From: an uncultured Pelagibacteraceae bacterium
GTDB lineage: Bacteria > Pseudomonadota > Alphaproteobacteria > Pelagibacterales > Pelagibacteraceae
Reading direction: 5' to 3'
NCBI GenBank assembly: GCA_902531765.1
Contig: CACAFC010000009.1
Span: forward strand, 1-52,665
DNA: 52,665 bases
Under the pieces are notes generated by a model. It did no database searches, was not told where the DNA came from, and saw only the letters and a program-made list of their open reading frames with translations. The translations under genes were made by a program, and so were the position numbers. Below, piece by piece: positions 7,936 to 17,387 of the stretch (its first letter is position 1; each line of letters starts with the position of its first letter).

Positions 7936-9747
7936 TTATTGTTTGCCAAGGATCGATCTACCAGCCGGCACTCGAACCTCATCAACCATTTTCTGCGTTG
8001 CAGCATTAGGTGCAGAAGTCATTAAACTGACCACTACCATAGCTACTAAGCTGACAGCTGAACCAAAGATACCAAACGTTAACTGAGTAATTCCTAAGAA
8101 TCCACTTCCACCTGTTCTTACCCAAATTAGGTAACCAGCACCAGAAATTAATCCTAAAGCCATACCAGCTATAGCACCTTCTCTGTTAGCTCTCTTCCAC
8201 CATACACCAAGTACAAGTGGGAAGAACAATCCAGACATCGCAAAGTCAAAAGCCCAGATTACTGAACCTAAGATACCTTGGATCTCCATTGCCGCAATAG
8301 TTGCTCCAGCAAAACCAATTACTACAAGTAATACCCTTGCAACAACTAGTCTCTTCGCAGTCTCAGCTTTTGGATCGATGATTTTATAGTAAACATCGTG
8401 TGAGATTGCGTTTGCAATTGCTAAGATCAAACCATCAGCTGTTGACATGGCAGCAGCCATACCTCCAGCAGCAACCAGACCTGAGATTACATATGGTAAT
8501 CCAGCTATTTCTGGAGTTGCTAACACAACGGCTTTACCACCCATGAAAAACTCGTTTAATTCAAGAGTTCCATTTCCGTTAAAGTCGCTTACAAACATTA
8601 AGTTTGCTTGGTTCCAGTTTTGATACCAATCTATCGATTGAACTTCAGCTATTGATTTACCAATAATACCTGTTGGTAGTGATGGATCAATCAATGACAA
8701 CTTAGATAGCGTCGCTAACATTGGAGCAGAAGAATAAAGTAGGAAGATAAAGAATAACGACCAACCTACTGATTTTCTAGCTGCTTTTACACTTGGAGTA
8801 GTAAAATATCTCATCATAACGTGAGGCAATGAAGCTGTTCCCATCATCATCGCTAACGCTAATGAAATAAATGCCCAAGGTGTTGCGTTCACCGCTGAGT
8901 GTGCTTTAGTTATTCCAGCCAAACCTTTTGGCACTTCTTTTAGATTTTCAGCAGAGTTTTTAACAAAACCAAACTGAGCCTCTAATTCAGCTATTCTAGA
9001 AACTTCATCAGCTAACATGAAGTGAGGGAAGAAACCCGCACCCATTTTGTTACTGATCCAGAATACTGGTAATAAATAAGCTATGATAAGTACGATATAT
9101 TGTGCTACCTGCGTCCAAGTTACTCCTCTCATACCACCAAGCATTGAACAAAGTAAGATACTTATTAGTCCAACGTATACTGCGTATTGAAATGGAATAT
9201 CAAGTGCAACAGATGCAATTGTACCTGTGGCGTTAATTTGAGCAGTCACATAGGTAAATGAAGCAACAGTTAAAACCACTACTGCAAGAAACCTTGTTAA
9301 ATTACCACCGTATCTTGTACCTATAAAATCTGGAACTGTGTAACAGCCAAATTTTCTTAAGTAAGGTGCTAATAGTGATGCGACCAATACATATCCACCA
9401 GTCCAACCTACAAGCAGTGCCATATAACCGTAACCTTTAAAGTAAATACCACCTGCCATTGCAACGAATGATGCACCAGACATCCAGTCTGCTGCAGTTG
9501 CCATTCCGTTGAACACGGTTGGTACTTGTCTTCCAGCAACGTAATAAGCATCAGCTTGAGCTGTACGTGATAGATAACCAATTATAGCATAGATGGCTAC
9601 TGTGAAGGCAACGAAACAAATACCAATTACTTTCGCTGTCATACCCATCTGCTCTCCAATTGACATAATGATTATGAAAGCTAAAAAACCACCTGTATAG
9701 ATTCCATAAACCTTAGGTAAATTGTCTATAAAATTACCTTTAATCAT
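7936..9747 (-). CDS. Sodium:solute symporter, ActP-like large subunit
   Basis: 603-aa transporter with about 13 membrane segments of the sodium:solute symporter family, in the group that pairs with a small DUF4212 subunit. Likely substrates are acetate or other short carboxylates. Family landmarks include YYVAGRQVPT (68-77), GMATAADWMSGASFVA (81-96) and VAAGGMAAAMSTADGL. A 12-residue EF-hand-like loop, DFNGNGTLELNE, occupies residues 388-399 in a loop between membrane segments. The start overlaps the last base of the small-subunit gene. Codons are richer in C-ending forms than neighbouring genes, suggesting high expression. Acs is encoded about 1 kb away. Confidence 0.85.
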   Translation of the reverse strand: MIKGNFIDNLPKVYGIYTGGFLAFIIIMSIGEQMGMTAKVIGICFVAFTVAIYAIIGYLSRTAQADAYYVAGRQVPTVFNGMATAADWMSGASFVAMAGGIYFKGYGYMALLVGWTGGYVLVASLLAPYLRKFGCYTVPDFIGTRYGGNLTRFLAVVVLTVASFTYVTAQINATGTIASVALDIPFQYAVYVGLISILLCSMLGGMRGVTWTQVAQYIVLIIAYLLPVFWISNKMGAGFFPHFMLADEVSRIAELEAQFGFVKNSAENLKEVPKGLAGITKAHSAVNATPWAFISLALAMMMGTASLPHVMMRYFTTPSVKAARKSVGWSLFFIFLLYSSAPMLATLSKLSLIDPSLPTGIIGKSIAEVQSIDWYQNWNQANLMFVSDFNGNGTLELNEFFMGGKAVVLATPEIAGLPYVISGLVAAGGMAAAMSTADGLILAIANAISHDVYYKIIDPKAETAKRLVVARVLLVVIGFAGATIAAMEIQGILGSVIWAFDFAMSGLFFPLVLGVWWKRANREGAIAGMALGLISGAGYLIWVRTGGSGFLGITQLTFGIFGSAVSLVAMVVVSLMTSAPNAATQKMVDEVRVPAGRSILGKQ

Positions 9748-10007
9748 TAGTCATCTCCTCTTTCACTAAAGCCGAACTCTTCATCAATCTTTTCTTGTCT
9801 ATTCGCAAACCAGAAAATTAGTATTACGAAAATTCCAAGAGAACCTTGACAAGTGAACCAATAAGTTAACGGATAACCAAATGGTCCCGTAACTTCGTTC
9901 ATTTCAGCCCCGAATAGGAAGATGCCAATTGAGAAAACAAACCAAATTGCTAACGTCATCATTAGCAAACCCTTGGATTTTTCCCAGTGTTGTTCTTGTT
10001 TTGACAT
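9747..10007 (-). CDS. Symporter small subunit (DUF4212 type)
   Basis: 86-aa membrane protein with two helices. The sequence features WEKSKGLLMMTLAIWF, FGAEMNEVTGPFGYPLTYW and a charged C-terminus are those of the small partner of VC_2705-type sodium/solute symporters. It probably assembles with, or stabilises, the large subunit encoded directly downstream with a 1-bp overlap. A strong ribosome site (AGAGAGG) lies 5 nt before the ATG, unusual here since most genes in the window lack one. This fits a highly expressed operon. Confidence 0.85.
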   Translation of the reverse strand: MSKQEQHWEKSKGLLMMTLAIWFVFSIGIFLFGAEMNEVTGPFGYPLTYWFTCQGSLGIFVILIFWFANRQEKIDEEFGFSERGDD

Positions 10008-10111
10008 TTATACCTCTCTCTTTTTAGTTATAACTGGCGAAAACCATAACAATTATGAAATAGATTTAAAGTGTTAAAATTGGTAAATTTACTAGCCTTT
10101 TCTAGTTATAA

Positions 10112-10756
10112 GTGTCAAAAATAGGGCTTTTTATGGGAAAATACAAATTAACGTGGAGAGACCTAACTTGGCACGATTTTAAGACTTATCTCTTAGCTAT
10201 GTTTAAAGCCTTTGTTCCCAAGGGGAAAATTAGCAATTTAGATGAACTTGAAACTTTTATTCAAACAAAATCTGCCTGGGTGAGTCAGGTTACTTTATAC
10301 GGTTACCTCAAAACGAGGATGGGGACCAGGTATGTTCTTCATTTTGAGAACGATACCTTTATGGACTCAGTAAATCTTGCAAAATGGAATATTTATGCAG
10401 TTGCTCTTCAAGATCTTACTTTTTTTATATTTTCATATTTAAAAGTAAATTTTAATTATCAAGATACAGAAAAAGCAAAAGAAATCTTTTTAAAAATTTT
10501 AGACGATGAAATTTCAAATAAAATGCCAATTGATATTATAGACAAAGCTAAAAAAAGTTTTGATGATAGATTGCAAAATGTAAATTGGGATAATCATTAT
10601 AATGATCTTCCATTTAACCCTAGCGCTCTTACATTATACGAGTGGGCACCGATTGCAGAAGATTTAAAAACTTTAGATCGAAAAATAGTTCTTAATTCAG
10701 TAATTTTAAAATGGGATGTTATCAAAAAAGAGTTCAACGAAAGAATAAAGTTTTAA
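10112..10756 (+). CDS. Conserved hypothetical protein between symporter and acs
   Basis: 214-aa soluble protein that I cannot assign to a functional family. It starts at GTG (10112; [12 protein letters not shown]), with an ATG seven codons later as the alternative. The N-terminal [20 protein letters not shown] and the segment [19 protein letters not shown] look strongly constrained and are reminiscent of a widely conserved alphaproteobacterial protein of unknown role. It is divergent from the symporter operon and converges on acs with a 4-bp stop overlap. That location suggests, but does not show, a link to carboxylate use. Confidence 0.7.
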   Translation: MSKIGLFMGKYKLTWRDLTWHDFKTYLLAMFKAFVPKGKISNLDELETFIQTKSAWVSQVTLYGYLKTRMGTRYVLHFENDTFMDSVNLAKWNIYAVALQDLTFFIFSYLKVNFNYQDTEKAKEIFLKILDDEISNKMPIDIIDKAKKSFDDRLQNVNWDNHYNDLPFNPSALTLYEWAPIAEDLKTLDRKIVLNSVILKWDVIKKEFNERIKF

Positions 10757-12840
10757 TTATTTTTTCTATTTTCCACTAAACTATCGACAACGCTTGGATC
10801 AGCTAGAGTAGTAGTGTCACCTAGTTGTCCATGTTCGTTTGCTGCAATCTTTCGTAAAATTCTTCTCATAATTTTTCCCGATCTAGTTTTTGGAAGCCCA
10901 GGGGTAAAATGAATTAGATCTGGTGTTGCTAAAGGTCCTATTTGTTTTCTTACCCAAAGTTTTAATTCTCTATCTAAATCTCCTGTTTCATTTTCACCAG
11001 CATTTAAAGTAACATAACAGTACAATCCGTTTCCTTTAATATCATGTGGATATCCAACTACAGCAGCTTCAGCCACTTTTGGATGCGCGACAAACGCACT
11101 TTCAATTTCAGCAGTACCTAGATTATGCCCCGAAACGATAATTACATCATCAACTCTACCAGTTATCCAGTAATATCCATCTTTATCCCTTTTACATCCA
11201 TCTCCAGTAAAATATTTTCCATCAAATTGAGAAAAATAAGTGTCTATAAATCTTTGATGGTCACCATAAACAGTTCTCATTTGGCCCGGCCAAGACTGAG
11301 CTATACAAAGTCTACCTTCACCCTCACCTTTTATTTCTTTACCGTCTTTATTCACTAGCACTGGTTTAATTCCGTAAAAAGGTTTTGTTGCTGATCCAGG
11401 TTTAAGTGGAATAGCTCCAGTTTGTGGTGCTATTAAAATTCCTCCTGTCTCAGTCTGCCACCATGTATCGACTATTGGACATTTTGAATTTCCAACAGTT
11501 TTATAATACCACATCCATGCCTCTGGATTTATGGGTTCTCCAACAGTTCCTAGTAGTTTTAAAGATTTTCTTGAAGTTTTATTAACTGGGCCATCACCTT
11601 CCCTCATTAAGGCTCTTATGGCTGTTGGTGCCGTATAAAAAGTATTTACTTTGTATTTATCTACTATCTGCCACCATCTCGAGCTATCTGGATAATTTGG
11701 AACACCTTCAAACATAATAGTAGTAGCACCATTTGCTAACGGCCCATAAATTATATAACTATGACCTGTGACCCACCCAATATCTGCTGTGCACCAATAA
11801 ATATCATTTGGTTTATAATTAAAAATATATTGATGAGTCATGGAAGCATAAACCATATATCCCCCAGTTGTATGCAAAACCCCTTTCGGTTTTCCTGTTG
11901 ATCCAGATGTATAAAGAATAAACAAAGGATCTTCCGCACTCATTTCTTCTGGTTCACATTGACTTGGAACATCTTTAATCAAGTCGTGATACCAAACATC
12001 CCGACTTTGATCCCAATATACATAATTACCAGTTCTCTTTACTACGATACATTTTTTAACATCCGGACAATTAGATAAAGCCTCATCTGTCGTTGCTTTT
12101 AAAGGAATAGTTTTACCCCCTCTTACTCCTTCATCAGCTGTAATTATGTATTCGGATTTACAATCATTAACTCTTCCTGAAATTGATTCTGCAGAGAAAC
12201 CACCAAAAATTATTGAGTGTACGGCACCTATCCTTGCACAAGCTAACATCAAGATCGCTAATTCAGGTATCATCGTCAGATAAATAGTAACACGATCACC
12301 TTTTTGTATTCCAAGTTTTTTAAGACCATTTGCAGCCTTTGAAACCTTTTGATGTAATTGTTTATAAGAAATTTTTTGAGTGTCTTTAGGATTATCTCCT
12401 ACCCAAATAATTGCTGTTTTGTCTTTTTTATCTTTTAAATGACGATCAATGCAATTAGCAGATGCATTTAAAGTGCCATCTTCAAACCATTTAATTCTAA
12501 CTTCGTCTTTACTATATTTAACATCTTTAATTTTTTTGTAAGGTTTTATCCAAGTAATTCTCTTTCCTTCCTTTTTCCAAAATGAATTATTATTTTTAAT
12601 AGAATCAGAATATTTTTTTTGATACTGAGCTTTATTCGCTAAACTTCTTTTCACCCATTCAGGTTTAGTTTTAATAATTTGCTCATTAGATGATATTTTA
12701 TCAATATTTTTCTTTTTAGATCTTTTGACAGAAGCTCTTTTAGTTTTTGAAACTCTTTTTATTTTTCTTCTCTTTTTAGAAGATTTTTTTTTCTTTATCT
12801 TTTTAGCTCTTTTCTTTTTTGATTTCTTTTTTTTTGGCAT
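10753..12840 (-). CDS. acs: Acetyl-CoA synthetase with lysine-rich N-terminal extension
   Basis: Activates acetate to acetyl-CoA through acetyl-AMP in the cytosol. The P-loop [10 protein letters not shown] (311-320) and the C-terminal KTRSGKIMR (651-659) with the catalytic, acetylation-prone Lys656 are intact. Homology to bacterial Acs begins around residue 58 ([18 protein letters not shown]), and total length is 695 aa against about 650 for the family. The first 44 residues contain 29 Lys or Arg and look histone-tail-like. There is no in-frame ATG, GTG or TTG between this head and the conserved domain, so ATG 12840 is the only ordinary start. Confidence 0.95.
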   Translation of the reverse strand: MPKKKKSKKKRAKKIKKKKSSKKRRKIKRVSKTKRASVKRSKKKNIDKISSNEQIIKTKPEWVKRSLANKAQYQKKYSDSIKNNNSFWKKEGKRITWIKPYKKIKDVKYSKDEVRIKWFEDGTLNASANCIDRHLKDKKDKTAIIWVGDNPKDTQKISYKQLHQKVSKAANGLKKLGIQKGDRVTIYLTMIPELAILMLACARIGAVHSIIFGGFSAESISGRVNDCKSEYIITADEGVRGGKTIPLKATTDEALSNCPDVKKCIVVKRTGNYVYWDQSRDVWYHDLIKDVPSQCEPEEMSAEDPLFILYTSGSTGKPKGVLHTTGGYMVYASMTHQYIFNYKPNDIYWCTADIGWVTGHSYIIYGPLANGATTIMFEGVPNYPDSSRWWQIVDKYKVNTFYTAPTAIRALMREGDGPVNKTSRKSLKLLGTVGEPINPEAWMWYYKTVGNSKCPIVDTWWQTETGGILIAPQTGAIPLKPGSATKPFYGIKPVLVNKDGKEIKGEGEGRLCIAQSWPGQMRTVYGDHQRFIDTYFSQFDGKYFTGDGCKRDKDGYYWITGRVDDVIIVSGHNLGTAEIESAFVAHPKVAEAAVVGYPHDIKGNGLYCYVTLNAGENETGDLDRELKLWVRKQIGPLATPDLIHFTPGLPKTRSGKIMRRILRKIAANEHGQLGDTTTLADPSVVDSLVENRKNN

Positions 12841-12847
12841 ATTTTTT

Positions 12848-13261
12848 TTAATATTTACTCATTTTATTTAAAAGCTTCCAGCTTTTAGAGTCAATAGGCA
12901 TTACAGATAATCTACTTTGTTTAATTAAAGATAAATGGCTTAAATCCTTGTTTTTTTTAATCTCATCTAAAGATACAGGATTATCAAGTTTTTTCAAAAA
13001 TTTAACAGTCACTGCAACAAATCTTCCTGATTTGTCTGTTTTATCAATGTAATGTTCTTTAACAACTTCTACAATTCCTACAATTTCTTTTCCAATATTT
13101 GAGTGATAAAAAAAACATTGATCACCCTTTTTCATAGTTTTTAAATTCTTAGCTGCTTGATAGTTTCTTACACCATCCCAAGGCGCACCTTTTAATCCAG
13201 CTTTTTTTTGCTGATCGATTGACCAAACATCAGGTTCTGATTTAAGTAACCAATATTGCAT
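12848..13261 (-). CDS. EVE domain-containing protein
   Basis: 137-aa single EVE (PUA-like) domain, a fold that reads modified bases in nucleic acids. The start [34 protein letters not shown] near residues 25-40 and [11 protein letters not shown] near 46-56 are diagnostic; the SEP and W residues line the ligand cage in the family. It is translationally coupled to tsaD, since its ATG overlaps the tsaD stop by one base, and it lies 7 bp before acs. The bound modified base is unknown. Confidence 0.9.
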   Translation of the reverse strand: MQYWLLKSEPDVWSIDQQKKAGLKGAPWDGVRNYQAAKNLKTMKKGDQCFFYHSNIGKEIVGIVEVVKEHYIDKTDKSGRFVAVTVKFLKKLDNPVSLDEIKKNKDLSHLSLIKQSRLSVMPIDSKSWKLLNKMSKY

Positions 13262-14334
13262 TATAATTTTACTCCTGCTCCCTTTAAAAAATTAGCGTTT
13301 TCATCTAATGGCCATCTTGGTTTTGCTGGATAATTTAAATGATTGAATTGTTTTAATTTAAATTTTTCTAAACCTACCATTCCTATCATTGCAGCATTAT
13401 CACCACATAGTTCTATTGGAGGAAATATGCTTTCATAACTTTTTTCTTTACATAGATTAATTAACATTGATCTAATTTTTTTGTTAGCTGCAACACCACC
13501 AGCCACAACAAAAATTTTTTTTTTCAAGTTATTTTGTTTTTCGAACTCTAAAAAGGCAATTTTTGTTTTCTTATAGAGGATTTCTATTATAGTTTTTTGA
13601 AAAGAAGCTGCCAAATCAAATCTATCTTGTTCTGATTTTATTTTTTTTGATATTTTTAAGACAGCTGTCTTCAAACCAGCAAAGGACAGATTGCACCCCC
13701 CTCTATTAATAATTGGTTTTGGTAGCTCATATCTTTCAGGATTTCCTTTATCAGCAAAAACTTCAATTTTGGGTCCTCCTGGAAATTCTATCCCTAATAA
13801 TTTTGCAGTTTTATCAAATGCTTCTCCTAAGGCATCATCTATGGTTGTGCCTAATCTTTTGTAATTTCCAAGTCCTTGAACATTTAAAAATTGAGAATGT
13901 CCACCTGAAATTAACAAAAATAAATATGGATAATCTAATCCTGAATTTAATCTAGGACTTAAAGCATGACCTTCTAAATGATTTATGGCAATAAATGGTT
14001 TTTTAATTAAATTTGCGAAAGTTTTACCAAAACTTAATCCAACTGATAAACAAACAACTAGTCCCGGCCCGGCTGTTGCAGCAACTGCATCTATTTCATC
14101 TATTTTTTTTCCACTTTTATCTAAAGCCTTTTGAATGATCCAATCAATTTTTTCTAAATGGGATCTTGCAGCAAGTTCAGGAACTACTCCACCAAATTTT
14201 TTATGCACTTCCGTTTGGCTAGAAATAACATTAGAGAGAATTATTGGTATTCCTTGATGATTTTCCGAAATTAAAGATGCTGCAGTTTCATCGCAGCTGG
14301 TTTCTATTCCAAGAATTAGGGGTTTTTTATTCAT
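13261..14334 (-). CDS. tsaD: tRNA N6-threonylcarbamoyladenosine transferase TsaD
   Basis: Transfers threonylcarbamoyl to A37 of ANN-decoding tRNAs together with TsaB and TsaE. ASKHA-type motifs are present: ETSCDET (11-17), HLEGH (119-123, metal-binding histidines), LISGGHSQF (141-149) and, near the C-terminus, VVAGGVAANKKIRS. Length 357 aa is normal. It leads an EVE / acs run on the minus strand and is divergent from hemC with a 55-bp spacer that must hold both promoters. Confidence 0.95.
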   Translation of the reverse strand: MNKKPLILGIETSCDETAASLISENHQGIPIILSNVISSQTEVHKKFGGVVPELAARSHLEKIDWIIQKALDKSGKKIDEIDAVAATAGPGLVVCLSVGLSFGKTFANLIKKPFIAINHLEGHALSPRLNSGLDYPYLFLLISGGHSQFLNVQGLGNYKRLGTTIDDALGEAFDKTAKLLGIEFPGGPKIEVFADKGNPERYELPKPIINRGGCNLSFAGLKTAVLKISKKIKSEQDRFDLAASFQKTIIEILYKKTKIAFLEFEKQNNLKKKIFVVAGGVAANKKIRSMLINLCKEKSYESIFPPIELCGDNAAMIGMVGLEKFKLKQFNHLNYPAKPRWPLDENANFLKGAGVKL

Positions 14335-14389
14335 TCAAATAGTTTTTAATAATTGTACAATCCCAATACAAGTAAGAAATGATTTTTTT

Positions 14390-15307
14390 ATGAAAAAGAA
14401 AATAAAAATTGGATCTCGGGGAAGTAAACTAGCATTGTTATATGCTCAAAAAGTAAAAGAGAAAATTATTGAGATAACTGATTTTATTGATCTGGATATA
14501 AATATTGAAAAAATTTCTACTAAAGGTGATGAGATAAAAGATATAAGATTGTCTGATGTTGGTGGCAAAGGTTTGTTTTCAAGTAGAATTGAACAGGAAC
14601 TTCAAAACAATAATATTGATATAGCAGTTCATGCGCTCAAAGACATGCCAGCAATTGAGACTAAGGGTCTTTTAACAGATACATTTCTTGAAAGAACCGA
14701 TGCAAGAGAAATTATAATAATTAATGGGAAGAAAAAATTTAAAGACTTAAAACAAAATGCTGTTATTGGAACATCTTCTTATAGACGTCAATTTCAAATT
14801 AAAAAAATTAGACCAGATGTTACTTGTAAACTTATAAGAGGGAACGTTGATACTAGAATAAAAAAATTAATGAATGGTGAGTACGATGCAATAATTTTAT
14901 CTTATGCTGGAGTAAAATATTTGAAATTAGAAGATAAAATTTCTAAAATCTTTTCTATTGAAGAAATAATTCCAAGTGCAGGTCAAGGTATAATTGCTAT
15001 ACAGTGTAGAGAAAATGATAAAGATATAATTTCAATGTTAAAAAAAATTAATCATCAAGAGACTTATAAAAGAGCTCATGCTGAGAGAAATATTCTAAAA
15101 ATTTTAGAAGGAGATTGCGAAACGGCCATTGGTATTTATTCTAAAATAGATGAAAATAGAATTACAGTCGAAGCAGAGCTTTTTTCATTAGATGGCTCAC
15201 AAAGATTTTATGAAAAAAAATCTGACAGTTCAGAAAATTTTAGAGAACTTGGAAATGAAATAGGTCAAATTTTAAAAATAAAATCGAATAACTCTTATAA
15301 GAAATAA
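14390..15307 (+). CDS. hemC: Porphobilinogen deaminase (hydroxymethylbilane synthase)
   Basis: Polymerises four porphobilinogens into hydroxymethylbilane for haem synthesis. IGSRGSKLA (7-15), HALKDMP (81-87, catalytic Asp85), GTSSYRRQ (127-134), RGNVDTR (150-156) and the cofactor cysteine in EGDCETAIG (Cys243) are all in place, so the dipyrromethane cofactor can be attached. Length 305 aa is usual. It is followed by hemD after 1 bp; the pair feeds tetrapyrrole into the haem used by the ccm gene products encoded later in the window. Confidence 0.95.
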   Translation: MKKKIKIGSRGSKLALLYAQKVKEKIIEITDFIDLDINIEKISTKGDEIKDIRLSDVGGKGLFSSRIEQELQNNNIDIAVHALKDMPAIETKGLLTDTFLERTDAREIIIINGKKKFKDLKQNAVIGTSSYRRQFQIKKIRPDVTCKLIRGNVDTRIKKLMNGEYDAIILSYAGVKYLKLEDKISKIFSIEEIIPSAGQGIIAIQCRENDKDIISMLKKINHQETYKRAHAERNILKILEGDCETAIGIYSKIDENRITVEAELFSLDGSQRFYEKKSDSSENFRELGNEIGQILKIKSNNSYKK

Positions 15308-15308
15308 A

Positions 15309-16007
15309 ATGCATATCTTATTAACTAGACCTCTAGAAGATTGTTCTGAAATGATCATTAAGTTTCAGTCTCTTGGTCATAAAGTTTCACATCTACCTTT
15401 ATTATCTATTAAAAAAATTCTTCATGAAAAAATAAATCTTTCAGAATTTAAAGGTATTATTTTTACAAGCTCTAATGCGGTAAGATTTTTAAATTCAAAT
15501 GGGTTAGATAAAAACATAAAATGTTTTTGTGTAGGAAATGCAACAGAAAAAGAAGCAAGAGGTCAAGGTTTCTCTAATACAATTACTGCAGAAGGAAATG
15601 TTCTTAATTTAAAAGAATTAATATTACAGAATTTTGATAAGACAGAAGGTAAATTAATTTATGTAAGTGGAGAAAACATTTCAGTGGATCTTGATAATCA
15701 ACTTCAAAATGAGGGATATGATATTAAAAGATTAATAAATTATGAAACTGTACATAATGAAAAATTTGATGATGATTTTATCAATAGGTTAAAACTTGAT
15801 ATGCCTGATATGGTTTATGTTTATTCTCAAAATAGTGCATCTAGTCTTTTAAAGTTTATAAAACTTAATCAACTTGAGGGTCTTTGGATGAGTACTAATT
15901 TGATGTGTATAGGTGAAAAAACATCAGCTAAATTAAATGAAATTAAGTGGAAAAAGATATTTCTTTTTAATCCTGGAGAAGAGGAATTTTTGTTATATAA
16001 AATTTAA
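15309..16007 (+). CDS. hemD: Uroporphyrinogen-III synthase
   Basis: Closes hydroxymethylbilane into uroporphyrinogen III. HemD proteins diverge strongly, but this one keeps the start ILLTRPLEDCSEMIIKFQ, the IIFTSSNAVRFL segment near residues 50-61 and the domain-2 stretch VYVYSQNSASSLL near residue 170, and has the expected two-domain size (232 aa). Its position directly behind hemC supports the call as much as the sequence does. The next gene, an MscS channel, starts 2 bp after the stop. Confidence 0.85.
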   Translation: MHILLTRPLEDCSEMIIKFQSLGHKVSHLPLLSIKKILHEKINLSEFKGIIFTSSNAVRFLNSNGLDKNIKCFCVGNATEKEARGQGFSNTITAEGNVLNLKELILQNFDKTEGKLIYVSGENISVDLDNQLQNEGYDIKRLINYETVHNEKFDDDFINRLKLDMPDMVYVYSQNSASSLLKFIKLNQLEGLWMSTNLMCIGEKTSAKLNEIKWKKIFLFNPGEEEFLLYKI

Positions 16008-16009
16008 CT

Positions 16010-17095
16010 ATGGAAATAATAAATAATTTTTCTGAAGTCTTTTTATCAGTCTGGAATAGAGGGATATTAGGTGTAGATATTTTTCAAATACTAATTGGTA
16101 TTGGAATATTTTTGATATTTTTAATATTTAGAGGATTGATTAGTAAACTTATTATTAAAAAATTAGAGATAATTTCCAAAAGAACAACTAATAAATTAGA
16201 CGACACTTTTGTTTCTGCATTAATAGGACCTGCAAGATTTTTACCAATTGTCTTGGGTTTTTTTATAGCAAGTTATTATATGACTTTTTCAATAGAAGGT
16301 AGAGAAGTTGTCGACACAATAAATAGAACTTTGATAACAATTTTAATTTTTTGGGTGATACATCAAATTATCGAACCTGTGTCTTATATTTTAAGTGGAC
16401 TTGATAAGCTTTTAACAAGAGAGTTGATTGGGTGGATTATTAAATCCTTAAAAATACTTATTTTTATTTTAGGTCTAGCTGCGGTTTTAGAATTATGGGG
16501 AATAAAGATAGGACCAATTATTGCAGGTCTTGGCTTATTTGGTGTTGCAGTAGCTTTAGGTGCTCAAGATTTATTTAAGAATTTGATTTCAGGTATTTTA
16601 GTTTTAGTTGAAAAAAGATTTAAAATCGGTGATTGGATACTAGTAGAAGGGATTATAGAGGGCATTGTTGAAAAAATTGGGTTTAGATCAACAACAATCA
16701 GAAAGTTTGATAAATCACTAGCAATTATTCCTAACTTTCAATTTGCTGAAAATGCAGTTGTAAATGTAAGCGAAACTTCAAATTGGTTAATAAGTTGGAT
16801 TATAACTCTTCAATATGACACAACGGTTGATCAATTAAAAACTATAAGAAATGAAATCGAGGATCACATTCAAAAAAGTGAGGACTTTAACACTAGTATA
16901 GGAATTGCAGTCAGGGTTGACAAATTTTCTGATAGTTCAATTGATATGTATGTTCGTTGTTTTACTAAATCAGATAGTTGGAATGAGTGGTTATCAGTAA
17001 AAGAGAAATTGGCAATTGAAATAAAAAAGATTGTTGAAAAAAATAAAGCGTCTTTTGCATTCCCTAGTTCTTCTATTTATATAGAAAAAAAATGA
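16010..17095 (+). CDS. MscS-family mechanosensitive ion channel
   Basis: 361-aa inner membrane channel expected to open under membrane tension and release solutes in osmotic downshock. There are four or five hydrophobic segments up to about residue 180. The pore-lining helix is rich in Gly and Ala (IAGLGLFGVAVALGAQDL, roughly residues 170-190), and the cytoplasmic beta domain begins at KRFKIGDWILVEG. This order is the MscS core with one or two additional N-terminal helices. It sits in the hemC-hemD run and overlaps the yggT start by 4 bp. Confidence 0.9.
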   Translation: MEIINNFSEVFLSVWNRGILGVDIFQILIGIGIFLIFLIFRGLISKLIIKKLEIISKRTTNKLDDTFVSALIGPARFLPIVLGFFIASYYMTFSIEGREVVDTINRTLITILIFWVIHQIIEPVSYILSGLDKLLTRELIGWIIKSLKILIFILGLAAVLELWGIKIGPIIAGLGLFGVAVALGAQDLFKNLISGILVLVEKRFKIGDWILVEGIIEGIVEKIGFRSTTIRKFDKSLAIIPNFQFAENAVVNVSETSNWLISWIITLQYDTTVDQLKTIRNEIEDHIQKSEDFNTSIGIAVRVDKFSDSSIDMYVRCFTKSDSWNEWLSVKEKLAIEIKKIVEKNKASFAFPSSSIYIEKK

Positions 17096-17382
17096 TAGCT
17101 ATTTTTTATTTAGCTTTACAAATATTAAAGCTTTATTCCTACGTAGTAATTGCGAATGTAATTATAAGCTGGTTAGTTGCCTTTAATGTTTTAAATACAC
17201 AAAATAGACTTGTTTATTCTATTTTAGAATTAACATATCGTCTAACAGATCCTATACTTAATAAAATTAGACGTTTTTTACCTAATTTAGGATCCTTAGA
17301 TATCTCACCCATTATATTACTTTTATTGATTTGGTTTATAGAAATGTGTATGAAGCTCTACATCGCACCATTGATATTTTAA
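17092..17382 (+). CDS. yggT: YggT family membrane protein
   Basis: 96-aa protein with two hydrophobic segments around the family core YRLTDPILNKIRRFLPNLG (about residues 49-67), which matches the DP-x-L-xx-(I/L)-R-x-x-(L/I)-P pattern of YggT. N-terminal ISWLVAFNV and C-terminal ISPIILLLLIWF also fit. Its start overlaps the mscS stop by 4 bp. Family members are implicated in osmotic stress and membrane homeostasis, which agrees with an MscS neighbour. FolD follows 5 bp after the stop. Confidence 0.85.
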   Translation: MIAIFYLALQILKLYSYVVIANVIISWLVAFNVLNTQNRLVYSILELTYRLTDPILNKIRRFLPNLGSLDISPIILLLLIWFIEMCMKLYIAPLIF

Positions 17383-17387
17383 AACTT

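Noticed and set aside
17092-17382. Close recent duplication of the two YggT-like genes
   Set aside because: The two proteins share only the core motif and differ in length and flanks, so no recent duplication can be claimed.
17331-17387. Longer folD start at ATG 17331
   Set aside because: It would overlap yggT by 52 bp and add residues unlike FolD; the conserved start is at 17388.
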